Source: Acidimicrobiaceae bacterium (GTDB taxonomy: Bacteria; Actinomycetota; Acidimicrobiia; Acidimicrobiales; Aldehydirespiratoraceae). From it: a stretch of 64,000 nucleotides of DNA. The stretch lies in NCBI GenBank assembly GCA_028819005.1, contig JAPPMP010000035.1:9501-73500 (forward strand), given 5' to 3'. The notes under the pieces were generated by a model. The model was not told where the DNA came from, ran no database searches, and saw only the letters and a program-made list of their open reading frames with translations. A program made the translations under genes and the position numbers. Every line of letters begins with the position of its first letter. Position 1 is the stretch's first letter. This document shows, piece by piece, positions 44,963 through 53,780 of this stretch.

Positions 44963-45963
44963 GATGCGCCTCTCTGGGTTTGTTGGGTGCCAGCTCTGCC
45001 GATGCGTTCAATGTCGGCGATCACTTCATCGGGCTCACCGGTCGGTTCCCAGCCCAGGATGTTGGTTGCGGAAATCTCGAGCTCATCGTCCGGTTTCCAG
45101 ACCGCCCTGACCCGCATACCCAGGCGCACGGACTCCGGTTCACAATTGACGACCAGTCCCATGAAGCCGACCGAGGCCCCGTCGAGCACGATCCACGCCG
45201 AGCAGTACGGCGGGTGGAGGTCTGGTCGGGTGGCGATCGGCACCCGGGTGATGTTGAACGACTCCACGTAACCCACATCGGGCAAGTCGACCGTTTCAGT
45301 TGTCGCTTTCCCGGCCACTGGACTGACGCCTCGGGGAGGCACGAACACCTGACCGGTGTCGCCGCAGCGGTCGCCGATTATGCGTTTTTCCCTCATCGCA
45401 TACAGGTATTCCGAAAGCGCCCGACCCGGCGTGTAGGAGTAGTTCAAGCGAATCGGCGTGCGCACGCTCTGCACAGCTTCGACAGAGTCGAGATCCACCG
45501 CGGCGGCTTGAGAGCCGGCCTCGCCATTCTCTGGCACGAATCCGCAGATGTCGGTGATGTGCCCCTCGCGTTCGTCGCGCCATTCGATCTGCACACGCAT
45601 CCCGGTCGACATCTGCTCGGGCCCGTCCACAAGCACGGCGTGCAGCATCGGCGTGTCCGCGCCGTCAAGCTGAACCAGGGCCCAGGCGACGGGTTGATCG
45701 AAAGGCTGCTGTTCACGCCGCGGCCCACCCCACGACCACGAGACAACCTCTCCGCTTTGACCTACTTCCACCATTTCGCCGAGGGGCAGCGCGTCGGCAG
45801 GATCGTATTCCAAAGGTGGGCACATCACTGTACCGTCGCTCCGCCTGACGCCGAGCACGACGCCCTCGCGCAGGCCGGTGAGAAATCGCCCGACCACCGG
45901 CCCAGTGGTGCGGGTGAACGGATACTCGAGCACAAGTGGTGCTTGCAGCACTTCTTCGGGCAT
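44959..45963 (-). CDS. Tandem DUF35 OB-fold protein
   Basis: A 334-residue protein that contains two DUF35-type OB-fold units in one chain (residues about 1-150 with EVVSWSWGG...AWALVQLDGADTPMLHAVLV, and about 170-325 with LPDVGYVESFNITRVPIATR and AWIVLDGASVGFMGLVVNCE). DUF35 partners normally bring a zinc ribbon with four cysteines; here only single cysteines remain (VMCPPLE and DRCGDTGQVFVPP), so zinc binding seems lost. It likely forms a complex with the two thiolase-like proteins. The ATG at 45963 is preferred to the GTG at 45972. Confidence 0.83.
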   Translation of the reverse strand: MPEEVLQAPLVLEYPFTRTTGPVVGRFLTGLREGVVLGVRRSDGTVMCPPLEYDPADALPLGEMVEVGQSGEVVSWSWGGPRREQQPFDQPVAWALVQLDGADTPMLHAVLVDGPEQMSTGMRVQIEWRDEREGHITDICGFVPENGEAGSQAAAVDLDSVEAVQSVRTPIRLNYSYTPGRALSEYLYAMREKRIIGDRCGDTGQVFVPPRGVSPVAGKATTETVDLPDVGYVESFNITRVPIATRPDLHPPYCSAWIVLDGASVGFMGLVVNCEPESVRLGMRVRAVWKPDDELEISATNILGWEPTGEPDEVIADIERIGRAGTQQTQRGAS

Positions 45964-46177
45964 ACGGCCCACCCCCGGAGTTCGTTGACAGCGGCGCCGA
46001 ACCTACAACGGTTCGCTCGTCCGACGCTAATGCGAGCACCGGGTTCGACCGAACACGCCACGCGCACTACAACTTCGGCGCGGCTCCGCGCGGGTCCGCT
46101 CACAAAACGCCGAACCGGCGCCAGTGGAGGGGAGTGCGCCCCACTGACGCCCCGGGTTCCTCGGGAAGCCTCCTAGG

Positions 46178-47224
46178 TCAGCCTCTGGCCAACTCCAGCC
46201 AACCGTCCACCGTGGAGCGATTGGCCTCGATCCAAGCGTCGGCGTCCGCCCGGATCTCCTCTTCGGAGTAGTCGTCAGCGTCAGCCATCTTTGCGTTCTG
46301 CTCGACTATGTCGGCCAATGGGATGACAACCTGCTCGAGCAAGCGCTCGACGTCCGGGTTGTCGTTGAGGAAGTCTTTGTTGCCGACCGCTCGGATGCTG
46401 CTGACCGCCCAGCCGAGATTGCAAGGGTCCGAAGCGCAGCCACGGAGACCCCGAACTTCCGTCGTTCCCTCTTCGTCCTCAACCGCGTCAGCCTCGAGCC
46501 ACACCACCTCGGTTCCCGGTCTCAGCACCTCATAGGTCCAGTTGGGCGTCCAAGCGTAGAACAGGGTTGGCTGGCCGTCGGCCACCCTTTGGCGGACTCC
46601 GCTGATCAGATCGTTGTAGTCGCCCGAGATCTGCTCGACGTTGCTGCCCCAGTCGTGTTCGCTGATGTGCGTGTTGATGGTCCTGTGACAGGCCCATCCC
46701 TCGTTGCATCCGTTCAGGTCGGCGAGGCCGTCGCCATCGTGATCGAAGAGTTGCGCAACTGAAGCGTCGGACAACTGATTCATCGAGGTGATGTCGTGGG
46801 CGTCCGCTGTCGCCTTGTCGATCAGGTACCCCTGAAGCGCCCCTGATCGCACCTGGTAGCCGACCGGTTCGATATCTGTGTCGACCGACAGCCCGCTGAC
46901 CAGCTCTGCCTCCAGATAGATGTCGTGGAGCGGGAACCAGCCGTTGACCCACAGATCGTACTGGCCGCTGTCCAGAGCGGGATAGAAGCCGTTCGGATCG
47001 AGGGTGCCGGCGGCCGGGTCGCTGACCGTGTAGCCGAGTTCGCCAATGAGCTGGGCATAGATCGCCGCCTGCATGTAGCCGCTGTCCCAAGTCGCGCGTG
47101 CCATTGTCACAGTGCCGTCGTCATCGTCGTCGGAAGCGCAGGCAGTCAGCAGAAGCGACGTGACGGTCAGTATGCCCACAGCCAAGGTTGTGGTTCTTGT
47201 GAAGATCTTGCGGTTCTTCATCAT
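46178..47224 (-). CDS. Glycine-betaine-type substrate-binding lipoprotein (OpuAC family)
   Basis: A 348-residue lipoprotein: signal with lipobox LLTACAS, then an acidic linker and the OpuAC fold. Aromatic residues that could cage a quaternary amine are in MARATWDSGYMQ, DLWVNGWFP and YAWTPNWTY. Two cysteine pairs (GCNEGWAC and GCASDPC) could form disulfides. The ATG at 47224 has GAGGG six bases upstream; a GTG at 47257 overlaps the BCCT stop. No ABC permease or ATPase follows; its operon partner is a BCCT transporter. About half of its residues match the N-terminal domain of the channel-like receptor at 49274-51352. Confidence 0.9.
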   Translation of the reverse strand: MMKNRKIFTRTTTLAVGILTVTSLLLTACASDDDDDGTVTMARATWDSGYMQAAIYAQLIGELGYTVSDPAAGTLDPNGFYPALDSGQYDLWVNGWFPLHDIYLEAELVSGLSVDTDIEPVGYQVRSGALQGYLIDKATADAHDITSMNQLSDASVAQLFDHDGDGLADLNGCNEGWACHRTINTHISEHDWGSNVEQISGDYNDLISGVRQRVADGQPTLFYAWTPNWTYEVLRPGTEVVWLEADAVEDEEGTTEVRGLRGCASDPCNLGWAVSSIRAVGNKDFLNDNPDVERLLEQVVIPLADIVEQNAKMADADDYSEEEIRADADAWIEANRSTVDGWLELARG

Positions 47225-47253
47225 TGGTGCCCTCGCGTTCTCATGTGTGCCGG

Positions 47254-49083
47254 TCACGTCTTGGTCCTCTCACTGAGACGCGATCCGACCTTTTCAATCA
47301 GTCCCTTATGGCGGTTGCGGAAGATCACATCGTCATAGTGATCCTCAAGCATGTCGAGCTCTTCCTTGAATGCAATGAGGAGGCTCCAGCACATCACCAG
47401 AAGGATCAGCGCGAACGGGAGCCCCGTTGCGACCGCAGCGGTCTGGAGCGCTCCGAGGCCTCCGCCGAGCAACAACACCACGGCCACCGCGCCTTCCATG
47501 ATCGCCCAGAACACCCGCTGGGGTTTGGGAGAGTCGAGCTTGCCTCCCGAAGTCAGGTGGTCGACGACCAACGAACCCGAGTCCGAGGAGGTCACGAAGA
47601 ACGAGATCAACAACAGCACCCCGATGAACGACACGAGTCCGGTCAGCGGGAACGCCTCGAGCATGTCGAACAGGGCTGTCGCAACATTGTCATTGACGGC
47701 CGACGCCACATCGCGTTCGCCGCTGATCTGCAGGTCGATCGCTGATCCGCCGAAGACGGCCATCCACAAGAAGCACAGGATCGACGGCAGGAAGATGACG
47801 CCCAAGAGCAGCTCTCGCACGGAACGCCCTTTTGAGATCCGCGCGATGAACATCCCGACGAAGGGAGACCAGGAAATCCACCATCCCCAGTAGAAGATGG
47901 TCCAACCTGCCTGCCAGGAAGTGCCTGTGAGGGCCTCGTTCCAGAACGAGAGCTCCGGCAGGACCTGCACGTAGTACCCCACACTCTGCGTGTACAGCGA
48001 GAGGATGAACAGCGTCGGGCCGACCAGCAGCACGAAGAGCAGGAAAGCCGCCGCCAACCAGATGTTGAGCTCGCTGAGACGTTTCACGCCGGCGTCGAGC
48101 CCCGCGACCACCGAAATGGTGGCCAAGCCCGTAATGGCCGCGATGAGCAATATCTGGAAGGTCGTGTTGTCGGGCGTGCCGAACAGCTTGTTGAGTCCGG
48201 CCGAAGCCTGGCCCGCTCCGAAGCCGAGCGACGTCGCCAACCCGAACAGGGTCGCCACCACAGTCAGCGTGTCGATGGCGTTGCCCCAGTTTCCGTAGAT
48301 CTTCGGACCGAGGATCGGGTAGAAGATCGAGCGGAAGGTGAGCGGCAGGCCGCGGTTGTAGGCGAAGAAGCCCAATGCCAGCGCGACCAGGGCGTACAGC
48401 GACCAGCCGTGAATGCCCCAATGCAAGTAGGTCGTCGCCATCGCCGCTTTGGCAGCTTCTCCGGTGTTGGCCTCCACACCGAAGACCGGTGGCGGTGAAC
48501 TGAGATGGAAGATCGGCTCGGCGACCCCCCAGAACATCAGGCCGATGCCGAGTCCTGCCGACAACAACATCGCGTACCAGGACACCGTCGAGAACTCTGG
48601 TCTGGCGAAGGGTCCCCCGAGCCGGATCTTGCCGAACCGGCTGAGAGCGAAGAACAGCGCCACACCGACGAAAATGTTGAAGTCGATGATGTAGAGCCAA
48701 CCCAGGCTGCTGTTGATGAAGTCGAGGATCGAACTGAACGCGTCCGAGGTTCTCTCCTCGAAGATGAGCGACAGCGCGATGAAGACCGAAAGGAAACCAG
48801 CAGCCGAGAATGTCACCTGCGGATGGATGTCGAACCCGGCCCGGACGATGTTGCGGTCCCCCGGCTCGCGGTCCGCGACTTCAGGGTAGAAGTCGATGTC
48901 GGGATCGATCTGGAGCCCTTCGAACTTGGCGCGGTTGTGGATTGCCGCCTCGCGCGCCCGTTCTTCTTCCTCCTCCCAGTCATGGAGGGCCAACGTGGCC
49001 TCTGTGAGATCAATGTCCGTGTCGTCGGGACTTCGATGAATCCGCGGATTCCCAGCTCCCGTGCTCTCTCCGGCCTCGTCCAT
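47254..49083 (-). CDS. BCCT-family betaine/carnitine/choline transporter
   Basis: Sodium- or proton-coupled uptake of a quaternary amine. The 609-residue protein has a hydrophilic, acidic N-terminus of about 80 residues and roughly 12 membrane helices. Characteristic parts are MFWGVAEPIFHLSSPPP, YLHWGIHGWSLYALVALALG and the signature WTIFYWGWWISWSPFVGMFI. The ATG at 49083 has GGAGGG five bases upstream. The end overlaps the possible GTG start of the binding-protein gene, so the two are likely one operon. The C-terminal tail is charged (EELDMLEDHYDDV...), where osmosensing resides in BetP-type carriers. Confidence 0.94.
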   Translation of the reverse strand: MDEAGESTGAGNPRIHRSPDDTDIDLTEATLALHDWEEEEERAREAAIHNRAKFEGLQIDPDIDFYPEVADREPGDRNIVRAGFDIHPQVTFSAAGFLSVFIALSLIFEERTSDAFSSILDFINSSLGWLYIIDFNIFVGVALFFALSRFGKIRLGGPFARPEFSTVSWYAMLLSAGLGIGLMFWGVAEPIFHLSSPPPVFGVEANTGEAAKAAMATTYLHWGIHGWSLYALVALALGFFAYNRGLPLTFRSIFYPILGPKIYGNWGNAIDTLTVVATLFGLATSLGFGAGQASAGLNKLFGTPDNTTFQILLIAAITGLATISVVAGLDAGVKRLSELNIWLAAAFLLFVLLVGPTLFILSLYTQSVGYYVQVLPELSFWNEALTGTSWQAGWTIFYWGWWISWSPFVGMFIARISKGRSVRELLLGVIFLPSILCFLWMAVFGGSAIDLQISGERDVASAVNDNVATALFDMLEAFPLTGLVSFIGVLLLISFFVTSSDSGSLVVDHLTSGGKLDSPKPQRVFWAIMEGAVAVVLLLGGGLGALQTAAVATGLPFALILLVMCWSLLIAFKEELDMLEDHYDDVIFRNRHKGLIEKVGSRLSERTKT

Positions 49084-49135
49084 CACGACCCTCCGATTTT
49101 CTTGGCGGCAATTTAAAAACCCACGACGAGATAAC

Positions 49136-49164
49136 TGCTATCACGCATACAGATCATTCGTCAA
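49136..49164 (-). promoter_or_regulatory. Possible promoter of the BCCT/binding-protein operon
   Basis: On the minus strand TTGACG (49164-49159) is followed after 17 bp by ATAGCA (49141-49136), about 50 bp before the transporter start. The divergent region 49087-49273 is A/T-rich near the transporter. No operator could be named. Confidence 0.35.
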
Positions 49165-49273
49165 GCACAAACCGATGCCGTCCCGAACAACCCCCCGCGG
49201 ACCACCCTGAACGCCCGTCAGGTTGCGCGACCATGAGCGGGCTAGCGTTGGTCGTGTCCAAGGGGGTTAAACC

Positions 49274-51352
49274 ATGCGCCGAGCCGCCAGCGCAGTTCTG
49301 ACGATCCTTGTTCTCGTGGTGCTCCTGCAGCTGCCGGGCGGAGCGACCAACCATGGACAGTCGACCGGGACTGCGGTGCGCATGGCGCGCGCCACCTGGG
49401 ACACCGGCTGGTTCCAGGCCGAGGTCTACCGGCTGCTGCTAGAGCGCTTGGGCTACGAAGTCGAAGGGCCGGTGACAATGAACAACCCGGAGTTCTACGA
49501 CGCCGTCGACGCCGGAGATGTGGACCTCTGGGTCAACGGCTGGTTCCCGGCGCACGATGTGTTCGTCGCCGACCGTGAAACGGTCGAAAAAGTCGGCACA
49601 GCCGTAGACGACGGAGCGCTGCAAGGCTATTTCGTCGACGCTGCCACCGCCGAAGCCCACGGAATAACGAACCTGGGCGACTTGGCCGATCCCGAAATCG
49701 CTGCCCTGTTCGACCATGACGGCGACGGGCGGGCCGACCTGGTGGGATGCGAGCACGGCTGGTCCTGCGCGATGACAATAGACCATCACCTGGAGGTCTA
49801 TGGACTGAACCGCACAGTTGAGCACGTTCAGGGCCAGTATTCACCCCGGATAGCCGAGACCATCGCCCGCCAGCGAGCCGGAGAACCCGTCCTCTACTAC
49901 ACATGGACCCCCAACTGGACGGTGGGCGTGTTGGCCCCCGGTCGGGAGGCGGTGTGGTTGGAGACTCCGTTCCCATCGCTCCCCGAGAGCACCGCTGCCG
50001 AGTTCGAACAGGGCTCCATTGCCGGGATTCCGGGATGCGCCAGCGATCCCTGCGCCACGGGCTGGCCCCCCAATGACATCAGGGCGGTGGCCAACTCCGA
50101 GTTTCTCGACGCCAACCCGTCAGTGCGACGGCTCTTGGAGCAAGTGGTCATCCCCCTTGATGACATTTCTGCACAGAACGCGAGGCTGGTGAGAGAAGGC
50201 GGAGACCCCGAGGACATACAACGTCACGCCCAAGAGTGGATTGACGCCAACTCGGCGTCGGTGGATCAATGGATCTTCGCAGCCGATCCCGACGCGGTCG
50301 CGCTGACGGACTCAACAGGCGACGACGCGGTCAGAGCCGGGACCCTGAGTGTTGCGGCGCGTCCCGTCGCTCCGTTCGTGATTTACGACAATGGCTCCTA
50401 CAGCGGATACGAAGTGGAACTCGTCCGGTTGCTCGCCGCCAATCTCGGTATGTCGGTTGAGATCTACGCGGTCGACACCGTCGCCAAACAGATCGACGAC
50501 ATAGACCGCGGGATCGCCAGAGTCGGGCTCGGAGGGGTGTCGATCACCGAGTCGCGCGAGGAAGTGGTCGATTTCACGCTGCCTGTGCTCGACTCGGGCC
50601 TGACCATCCTGACGCCAACGCGGGACTCGCGAGATATAGGTGATCGGATATTGGCCTTCTTCGACGCCATCGCCTCGTCGGACCTTCCCTGGTTGTTGGC
50701 AGTCTTCGGAATCGCGGTGCTCGTCGCCGCACACCTGGTCTGGTTCTTGGAGCGCCATCACAATCCCGATTTCGCGGTCCCCTACCGCCGAGGCATCTGG
50801 GACTCTTTCTATTGGTCGGTGGTGACGATGAGCACCGTCGGCTACGGAGACAAGGTTGCCCGCCGCACCAGTGGCCGCGTGCTGGCGTTGGTCTGGATTG
50901 CCCTGGGGACCTTGGTCTTTGCCAGCTTCACCGCGGCCATCGCCTCTTCGTTGGCGGTCAGCGAACTCAGATCAGACATCTCCGGGCCTTCGGATCTGCA
51001 CGGCCGCAGGGTAGCGACTGCCACTAACTCCGCTGCTGAGGCATACCTTCCCTCTATCGGAGTGGGTCCTGTGCTCGTTGACAACATAGACGACGCCTAC
51101 CCTCTGATGTTGGAGGGCGAAGTCGACGCGATTGTGTTCGACGCCCCGGTGCTGGACTTCCATGCGGCCCGAGAAGGCGCAGGGGAGGTGACAACGCTCG
51201 GAACAGACTTTGAGAGAGTCCAATACGGGCTGATGCTCAATGAGGACGATCCTGGGCTGCGAGAGAGCCTCAACCTCGCGCTGCTCGACCTGATCGAGAA
51301 CGGCGTTCACGGCCGACTGCACGACACCTGGTTCGGAGCGGAGAAAAACTAG
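49274..51352 (+). CDS. Betaine-binding-domain / GluR0-like ligand-gated K+ channel fusion
   Basis: A 692-residue membrane protein. Residues 1-25: signal or anchor helix. About 33-335: OpuAC-type domain with aromatic residues in RATWDTGWFQ (W42, W46), DLWVNGWFP (W86, W90) and YTWTPNW (W211, W215), like the nearby lipoprotein. About 352-450: first lobe of an SBP_bac_3 fold (YSGYEVELVRLLAANLGMSV, GGVSITESREEVVDFTLPVL). 471-492: membrane helix. 506-528: re-entrant pore with potassium selectivity filter TVGYGD (521-526). 534-560: second membrane helix. 568-690: second SBP lobe (GRRVATATNSAAEAYLPS, AIVFDAPVLDFH). This S1-TM-P-TM-S2 order is that of prokaryotic glutamate receptors (GluR0), here with an extra betaine-type domain in place of an amino-terminal domain. 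AAGGGGG seven bases before the ATG. Ligand and gating are inferred. Confidence 0.9.
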   Translation: MRRAASAVLTILVLVVLLQLPGGATNHGQSTGTAVRMARATWDTGWFQAEVYRLLLERLGYEVEGPVTMNNPEFYDAVDAGDVDLWVNGWFPAHDVFVADRETVEKVGTAVDDGALQGYFVDAATAEAHGITNLGDLADPEIAALFDHDGDGRADLVGCEHGWSCAMTIDHHLEVYGLNRTVEHVQGQYSPRIAETIARQRAGEPVLYYTWTPNWTVGVLAPGREAVWLETPFPSLPESTAAEFEQGSIAGIPGCASDPCATGWPPNDIRAVANSEFLDANPSVRRLLEQVVIPLDDISAQNARLVREGGDPEDIQRHAQEWIDANSASVDQWIFAADPDAVALTDSTGDDAVRAGTLSVAARPVAPFVIYDNGSYSGYEVELVRLLAANLGMSVEIYAVDTVAKQIDDIDRGIARVGLGGVSITESREEVVDFTLPVLDSGLTILTPTRDSRDIGDRILAFFDAIASSDLPWLLAVFGIAVLVAAHLVWFLERHHNPDFAVPYRRGIWDSFYWSVVTMSTVGYGDKVARRTSGRVLALVWIALGTLVFASFTAAIASSLAVSELRSDISGPSDLHGRRVATATNSAAEAYLPSIGVGPVLVDNIDDAYPLMLEGEVDAIVFDAPVLDFHAAREGAGEVTTLGTDFERVQYGLMLNEDDPGLRESLNLALLDLIENGVHGRLHDTWFGAEKN

Positions 51353-51441
51353 TCTGCGTCGACTGCTACGACCGGCCTGACAGCCGATTCGTTGCCGCGA
51401 CGAGTGGCCGTGGGCAACGTTGTCTGTGCAACACTCGCGCC

Positions 51442-52188
51442 GTGGAATATGAGCCGACAGCCGACTTGGCTGTTCGCGGTCGCGAGATCAGCGCAGTGGT
51501 CCGGTCGGCGCCTGAGCGTCGGGCGATTGCGAGCGTCCACGGCGATCTGACCTTCGCTGAGCTGGACCGGATGTATGCCGCCACAGAAGGCCCGGGAACC
51601 TGGATCCAACCCCAGGAGTGGCTCGACCATCCCGGAAGCGTCGGACGGACCGATCCAACCCGGTTGCAGATCCGGCTCGACGCCGGCGAAGTCGCGGAAC
51701 CGCTCCAAGACGGCACTGTCTGGTCACGAGCCACGACCCCGTTCCACTATCACGACGACCCGGACAAGACCGCCGCGACTTTTGACGCCTCCGGTGAGTG
51801 GTACACCGTCGGGGACCGCGGCCACGTCGACGAAGACGGCTACCTGTACCTCACCGGACGCACCGCCGAGTGTGTGGTTTCGGGCGGTGTGAACCTCTAC
51901 CCGGCTCGCGTCGACGAGGCGCTCATCAGCCATCCGGACGTTCGTGACGGCGCTGCTTTCGCGCTTGGGGACGCCGAACTCGGGGAGGTGATGGCTGCTG
52001 CGGTCATTCCCGCCGCCGGAGCCTCAAGCGACGGTCTGATTGAATCGATCATCGCTCATTGCCGAGAGACCATCGGCTCGCAGCTCACACCGCGACAGGT
52101 GTTCATCGTCGACGATCTACCTCGCACAGAAGCCGGAAAGCTCTACCGCCACCGACTCGTCGAACAGTTCTCGGACCACGATCAATAG
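51442..52188 (+). pseudogene. AMP-dependent acyl-CoA ligase with large internal deletion
   Basis: Reading from GTG 51442 the first 44 residues match the N-terminus of an acyl-CoA ligase (SAPERRAIASVHGDLTFAEL). They jump directly to YAATEGPGTW, the A5-like motif normally some 250 residues further on, and continue with the C-terminal parts GEWYTVGDRGHVDEDGYLYL, TGRTAECVVSGGVNLYPARV and PRTEAGKLYRHRL. The ATP-binding SGTTGxPKG motif is missing. The frame is intact across the junction near 51571, so a shortened protein of 248 residues could be made, but not an active ligase. Confidence 0.8.
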
Positions 52189-52249
52189 GCCTTGGGGGAT
52201 GCCGCCTCGTACTGGGCGGGCTAGGCCTCGGATTCGAAGCCAATGCTGA

Positions 52250-52510
52250 TCATTCTTCTTTGGTGAGCAGGTCTTTGATGCTGAAGGAGGACGATCCGGT
52301 GACAGGCGAGTCGTCAGTAGGGTCGTTGCGGTAGATCGATGATCGCACCTGCGAGTCGGGGTGAGCATCGTTTCGCAGTTCGGTGGGTTCTGTGGTCAGG
52401 CCCAGATCGTCGACCAGTTGATCCAGCGCATAATCTGAGTTGCTGATCACCAAAGTGAGGTTGTCGTTGATCAGAAGCGACAGCGCTGCCTCGACTTCGT
52501 CGTTGGTCAT
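52250..52510 (-). CDS. Small acidic hypothetical protein
   Basis: An 86-residue acidic protein from ATG 52510, overlapping the stop of the membrane protein gene before it (ATGA). It shows MTNDEVEAALSLLINDNLTL, a SNSDYALDQLVDDLGL helix and a polar tail ending in SFSIKDLLTKEE. No family recognised. Last gene of the subtilisin operon. Confidence 0.5.
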   Translation of the reverse strand: MTNDEVEAALSLLINDNLTLVISNSDYALDQLVDDLGLTTEPTELRNDAHPDSQVRSSIYRNDPTDDSPVTGSSSFSIKDLLTKEE

Positions 52511-52845
52511 ATCGTTCCTGGTGCCCCCGTACACCGTTGGAATCTTGAACTGTGGATTGCAGGCAGTCCAGACACCGACGCGAGCATGCCCAACTGTTGA
52601 AGGTCGCCCAACTCCTCACCAGGCTGTGTGAGATTCAAGATTTCGCCGCAAGGTTTGGGGACACCCTCCCACAGGCGTGGATACAACGCCGCCGAGTCGG
52701 ACTCGGTCCCGGCTCCATTGCCAACACCGTCGTCGTGGCCGTCCACAATGCCGGTGACAACAATCGCAACAACGACCACTGCGACAACTCCCACCACAAA
52801 CCAGATCACCTTGCGACCGATGTCAGCTCGTGAAGCATTTGACAT
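52507..52845 (-). CDS. Single-pass membrane protein with extracytoplasmic domain
   Basis: A 112-residue protein from ATG 52845: short cytoplasmic start (SNASRADIGRK), a long hydrophobic helix (VIWFVVGVVAVVVVAIVVTG) and an outside domain of about 75 residues with two cysteines (KPCGEILNL and RFQRCTGAP). It begins 11 bp after the subtilisin stop and overlaps the next gene by four bases. It could be a substrate, inhibitor or partner of the protease; no family recognised. Confidence 0.55.
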   Translation of the reverse strand: MSNASRADIGRKVIWFVVGVVAVVVVAIVVTGIVDGHDDGVGNGAGTESDSAALYPRLWEGVPKPCGEILNLTQPGEELGDLQQLGMLASVSGLPAIHSSRFQRCTGAPGTI

Positions 52846-52856
52846 CTCTTCCACCC

Positions 52857-53780
52857 CTACTCCGAGCCTTCGTCGAGCGACTCCAAAACCATCAGTGGCT
52901 GCACAACTCCGGCACCGGCCGCGGAATAGCGTTGGTCGAGGGGTTGAGCAGTGGCGACAACAAGTCGCCGGAGCTCCGCAGCCGAAAGATCTGGGGCTAT
53001 CCAACGAGCGATGGCGGCAATCGCTGCGACTTGTGGAGCCGCGTAGCTAGTACCGGTTAGCTCAATCTCGGCAAAAAGTTCTTCAGGAAGGAATAGCGAG
53101 GTTCCAGGAGCGGCCACATCTACGTAAGGCAAGTCTTGGCTAAAGTCAGCCGACCTCAGATGGTCAGCGTCCAAAGCTCCGACGGCTATGACCGTATCGT
53201 AGGCTGCTGGGTATATCGGTTCGTTCCATTTGTATAAAGGAACACCTTGGCGGTCTCCCAAAAGAGCAGACGGAGCACGAGTATTCCCGGCGGGCGCGAC
53301 AATTAGGACATCGTTCGCTTCCGCGCTAGCAACCGCTGCCCGCAACGCCGTGCTATCGACCGGCGTGCCGAACCCGACAAGAACCACATGAGGCTTGAGT
53401 TCGATCGCGCGACGGAGTGAAGCGACAGCATCTACACCGAACTGGAATTCCTGATTCCCTGACGCAATGGCTATTATCCTTGCGTCGGGAGCACAAGCAC
53501 TGACCAACGAAGCCATAGCAGTCGCATGGAGTGAAATCTGCCGACCATTCGTGTTTGGTCTTGGGTACTGACTCTCAACATCGACCACATCCGGGTCGAC
53601 CATGCCGGCTGAGTCGATCAACACAATCGTCGGAGACGCTCCCGACTCGGGCACCGCGATCGGACAACGACCGGACGCAATGCCTCCCGAGTCGATCACC
53701 TTTGGTGTCATCCACGCGATAAGCCCACCGGCAACTACAGCGAACATAACCAAAGAAAACTTCGCTCTTCGGAGAGTCAT
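52857..53780 (-). CDS. Membrane-anchored subtilisin-like (S8) serine protease
   Basis: A 307-residue protein with an N-terminal membrane helix or uncleaved signal (residues 8-25) and a compact S8 domain. The triad is visible: D56 in VLIDSAG, H85 in LHATAMASLV, S245 in TGTSYAAPQVAA, with the oxyanion N166 in APAGN. The histidine motif HATAMA differs from the usual HGTHVAG. There is no propeptide and no C-terminal membrane helix, unlike mycosins. Overlaps the 67-residue membrane gene by four bases. Substrate unknown; see findings. Confidence 0.85.
   Translation of the reverse strand: MTLRRAKFSLVMFAVVAGGLIAWMTPKVIDSGGIASGRCPIAVPESGASPTIVLIDSAGMVDPDVVDVESQYPRPNTNGRQISLHATAMASLVSACAPDARIIAIASGNQEFQFGVDAVASLRRAIELKPHVVLVGFGTPVDSTALRAAVASAEANDVLIVAPAGNTRAPSALLGDRQGVPLYKWNEPIYPAAYDTVIAVGALDADHLRSADFSQDLPYVDVAAPGTSLFLPEELFAEIELTGTSYAAPQVAAIAAIARWIAPDLSAAELRRLVVATAQPLDQRYSAAGAGVVQPLMVLESLDEGSE

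Noticed and set aside
43943-45271. 442-codon plus-strand frame opposite the second thiolase and the DUF35 gene
   Set aside because: Antisense shadow of genes with clear family motifs and overlapping starts and stops.
46100-46150. Hairpin GGGG/CCCC with AGT/ACT flanks as terminator of the DUF35 or lipoprotein operon
   Set aside because: Short, bulged stem without T-run; not strong enough to call.
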